In this document: positions 31,466 through 33,546 of the stretch, piece after piece
How the letters are laid out: every line of letters starts with the position of its first letter
Numbering within the stretch: the first letter of the stretch is position 1
Source: an uncultured Bacilli bacterium
GTDB taxonomy: Bacteria > Bacillota_I > Bacilli_A > RF39 > UBA660
Direction: 5' to 3'
Assembly (NCBI GenBank): GCA_934101495.1
Contig: CAKORG010000009.1
Span: 1 to 33,546, forward strand
Length of the DNA stretch: 33,546 nucleotides
Notes under the pieces: generated by a model
Seen by the model: the letters and a program-made list of their open reading frames with translations, nothing else
Told to the model about the DNA's origin: nothing
Database searches by the model: none
Made by a program: the position numbers and the translations under genes

Positions 31466-32965
31466 ATGAGTACATTAAATATTATAAGTTTTATCGGAGA
31501 TAATTATCTTAGTTGGAAGACTGTATATTATGCTATAAGTAGTGTTTTATCAGCAATGCTTGCGTATAAAACTTTATATAAGATTATAGGTTTTTTCTTT
31601 ACTAGAAAATTTAAACCAGCCAAAAATAAACACAAATATGCTATTTTAATAGCAGCAAGAAATGAAAAGTATGTAATAGGAAATTTACTAGATAGTATAA
31701 ATAAACAAGATTATCCAAAAGATTTAATTACAACTTTCGTAGTAGCGGATAATTGTACTGATAATACTGCAGAAATAGCAAGAAAGCATGGAGCAATATG
31801 TTATGAGCGATTTGATGATAAACATCGAACTAAAGGCTTTGCACTAGAATTCTTACTTGATAGAATTGAAGAAGATTTTGGCAGAATGAGTTTTGAAGGT
31901 TATTTCATATTTGATGCTGATAACTTATTAAAAAAGGATTATATAACTAAAATGAATGATGCTTTTGATTCTGGAGAAAAAATTATAACCTCTTATAGAA
32001 ATACTAAAAATTTTGATGAAAACTGGATTGCATCAACTTATGCACTTCACTGGATTAGATCAATTAGATATAACCATAGAGCGAGAAGTGTCCTTAGACT
32101 TGCAACAAATATTCAAGGTACAGGCTTTTTATTTACAAATGAAATAGTTAAAAATGGTTGGCATTATACATCACTTACTGAAGACAGAGCTTTAACTGCA
32201 GATGCTGTTGCTCAAGGGTATCAAATTACTTATCAAAATGATGCTATGTTTTATGATGAACAACCAACTAGTTTAAAAGTTGCTTTAAGACAAAGAACAA
32301 GATGGGCAAAAGGCCACTTACAAGCTTTTGTTGAATCTGGTCCATTTTTATTTATTAATATTTTCTTAGGTAAATGGTTTGTTAGAACAAAATGGGGTGA
32401 AAACTCCGTAAATAAAAAGAAAAAATCTAAGACATTTAAAGAATTTATACTTAATATTATAGAAAATATTAGACATAGATTTGCTTCATTTGATACATTG
32501 ATGCAACTTACACCATTTTCAGTATTTAATCTTGCTAGATGGTTAATTGTTATCGTAGTTATGTATGGTTGCTATTGTTATAATATGGGTATTGATGGAG
32601 CTAATTTCTTCGGTGGTAGTACTTATCTTGCAATATTGCTTAGACATCTTTTTGAAGTAAGAGTTTTTGCATCACCTGGAGTTAATGCTTTATTTATTGG
32701 TATGCTTACATCTATATGGCTTAGAATACTATTTAGAATAGGTATGTATATTGAAAACATGTGTGTAGCAATTTATCTATTTATTGTGGAACATAAAAAT
32801 ATTAAAAAAATGTCTATATGGAAAAAAATGCTTTATACATTTACATGGCCAACATTTGATATCATAGGTAGATATGCAACATATGTAGCGCTCTTTATGA
32901 AGGTTGAGTGGAAACCAATACCGCATGAAAGTAAAGTCACTATTGATGATTTAAACAAAAGCTAA
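31466..32965 (+). CDS. Membrane glycosyltransferase, family 2 (processive type)
   Basis: A 499-residue GT-A fold glycosyltransferase that probably polymerises or transfers sugars across the membrane. After one or two N-terminal TM helices (~10-45) the catalytic domain has ILIAARNE (nucleotide site), the VVADNCTDNT strand, FDADN (metal Asp-x-Asp), TEDRAL (catalytic base region) and QRTRWAKGH (the QxxRW acceptor motif of cellulose/hyaluronan synthase-like enzymes). At least four TM helices follow (~350-480). A GAGGAAG ribosome site precedes the ATG. Monocistronic, between the Rpn-family gene and the surface-protein paralogue; substrate unknown. Confidence 0.92.
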   Translation: MSTLNIISFIGDNYLSWKTVYYAISSVLSAMLAYKTLYKIIGFFFTRKFKPAKNKHKYAILIAARNEKYVIGNLLDSINKQDYPKDLITTFVVADNCTDNTAEIARKHGAICYERFDDKHRTKGFALEFLLDRIEEDFGRMSFEGYFIFDADNLLKKDYITKMNDAFDSGEKIITSYRNTKNFDENWIASTYALHWIRSIRYNHRARSVLRLATNIQGTGFLFTNEIVKNGWHYTSLTEDRALTADAVAQGYQITYQNDAMFYDEQPTSLKVALRQRTRWAKGHLQAFVESGPFLFINIFLGKWFVRTKWGENSVNKKKKSKTFKEFILNIIENIRHRFASFDTLMQLTPFSVFNLARWLIVIVVMYGCYCYNMGIDGANFFGGSTYLAILLRHLFEVRVFASPGVNALFIGMLTSIWLRILFRIGMYIENMCVAIYLFIVEHKNIKKMSIWKKMLYTFTWPTFDIIGRYATYVALFMKVEWKPIPHESKVTIDDLNKS

Positions 32966-33001
32966 ATAGTGGCTTTTTTTATTTTTTTTTTAGGTTAAAA
33001 T
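32956..33001 (+). repeat. Terminator of the glycosyltransferase gene merging into a T-tract promoter
   Basis: AAAAGC (with the TAA stop beside it) and GCTTTT form the hairpin; the tail is seven T, an A and ten T (32974-32991). TAAAAT (32996-33001) is the likely -10 for the surface-protein gene at 33059. It corresponds to the 20-T tract at 7830-7849. Confidence 0.6.
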
Positions 33002-33058
33002 GATAATATAAAGTAAAAATATCGTGAGTGATGTTGTTAGGAAATGGAGTAGTTTAAT

Positions 33059-33546
33059 ATGGAAAATCAAAAAACTAAAATAATAAGTATTGTGGCATTA
33101 GTAGCTTTAGCATTTACAGTGGTAACAGCAACTTATGCTTATTTTCAAGCACAAACTGGAGAAGGCTCACAAACAGATATTAAAATAAATGCAAATACCA
33201 TAGATACTTTTACATTTGAAACTGGTAATGCAATATCAATTGGTTTAGATCAAACATCATTTGCAAGTGGAAAAGGAAACATAACTGGAAGTACATATGC
33301 AAGTGCAAAATTAACAGCAAATAATAAGACAAATAATGCCACGAATAATTATAATTTGTACCTAAATATTTCAGATAATAATTTTGGTTATACGAGAAAC
33401 TCAAGCTATCCAGAAATATTGCTTACTATAAAAGATGCAAGTAATAATGAAATAACAAGGATAAGTGGACTTGAATATAAAACAGTAACGGATGGAAAAG
33501 GTGCATCAATATCTGGTTTTGATATTACAACTAAAACAGGATTAAT
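33059..33546 (+). CDS. Second SipW-type surface protein, 3' end outside window
   Basis: Starts with ATG 33059 (GGAG upstream) and is open to the window end: 162 residues visible. It reads as a close paralogue of the 7916 gene, with the same basic tip, hydrophobic core, TATYAYFQAQTGEGS signal and Thr/Ser/Asn-rich domain. The two agree almost base for base over roughly 33306-33515, but the first ~240 bases carry many synonymous changes, so the pair is a mosaic. It has its own T-tract promoter. Whether it also ends in Fn3 repeats and a GC-rich lectin-like segment cannot be seen. Confidence 0.85.
   Translation, partial: MENQKTKIISIVALVALAFTVVTATYAYFQAQTGEGSQTDIKINANTIDTFTFETGNAISIGLDQTSFASGKGNITGSTYASAKLTANNKTNNATNNYNLYLNISDNNFGYTRNSSYPEILLTIKDASNNEITRISGLEYKTVTDGKGASISGFDITTKTGL

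Noticed and set aside
1..33546. Mycoplasma-type code (TGA as Trp)
   Set aside because: rsmH, the YgjP-like gene and the TrmH-family gene end in TGA exactly where the family ends, with overlapping downstream starts; Trp is written TGG throughout.
7916..33546. DGR template repeat or reverse transcriptase within the window
   Set aside because: No second GC-rich copy of 10123-10260 and no RT-like frame (YxDD motif) was found in the frames read.

Overview
The window is 33.5 kb of an AT-rich genome that reads as a walled, low-GC Bacillota. Supporting signs are a T-box leader in front of ileS, a CIRCE element in front of clpB, LexA, an mraZ-rsmH-ftsL-PBP division cluster, AGGAGG-type ribosome binding sites and SipW-type surface proteins. 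TGA is used as a stop: rsmH, the YgjP-like gene and the TrmH-family gene all end in TGA, two of them in ATGA or similar overlaps, so this is the standard bacterial code and not the mycoplasma code. The gene mix resembles uncultured gut lineages near RF39 or Erysipelotrichales, but that placement is an inference.

Layout. 1-1504: end of rpsB (with an extra C-terminal SAP/Rho-N-like domain) and tsf, then a terminator. 1546-7227: accessory membrane genes where pyrH would normally sit. They include a compact four-gene operon (2444-5729) of a single-pass VWA-like/OmpA-like protein, two four-TM proteins with cytoplasmic helical tails, and a small basic protein; next come a cysteine-less thioredoxin-fold protein and a DUF3298-like anchored protein. 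7238-7779: frr with a terminator folded over its stop. 7812-10309: a 20-T tract and a large surface protein whose last part is a GC-rich, TAC/GGC-codon-rich C-type-lectin-like segment resembling the variable region of a diversity-generating retroelement (DGR). 10408-13870: an ABC-2 exporter pair and a PdaC-like polysaccharide deacetylase. 13916-17408: a strong hairpin, T-box, type 2 ileS and tRNA-Arg(CCG). 17511-18362: a small zinc-ribbon gene, a frameshifted gene and an IS3 scar. 18600-22177: an operon of mscL, YgjP peptidase, TrmH-family methyltransferase, rimM, trmD and two small genes. 22307-26108: MraZ operator, mraZ, rsmH, ftsL and PBP. 26119-27012: lexA and a divergent tiny membrane protein. 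27083-28066: tRNA-Arg(CCT), tspO and a CotD-like Cys-rich protein. 28131-30314: CIRCE and an N-domain-less clpB. 30515-32965: a Rpn/PDDEXK-family protein and a membrane GT2 glycosyltransferase. 33059-end: a second copy of the surface protein, cut by the window edge.

The housekeeping parts are translation (rpsB, tsf, frr, ileS, tRNAs, rimM, trmD), wall synthesis and division (mraZ cluster, deacetylase) and stress (lexA, clpB, mscL). The two most interesting accessory parts are the diversifiable surface-protein family, which has several independent marks of variation (homopolymer in the promoter, mosaic paralogues, DGR-like 3' end), and the unassigned four-gene envelope operon. No reverse transcriptase, template repeat, CRISPR array or prophage was seen in the window.
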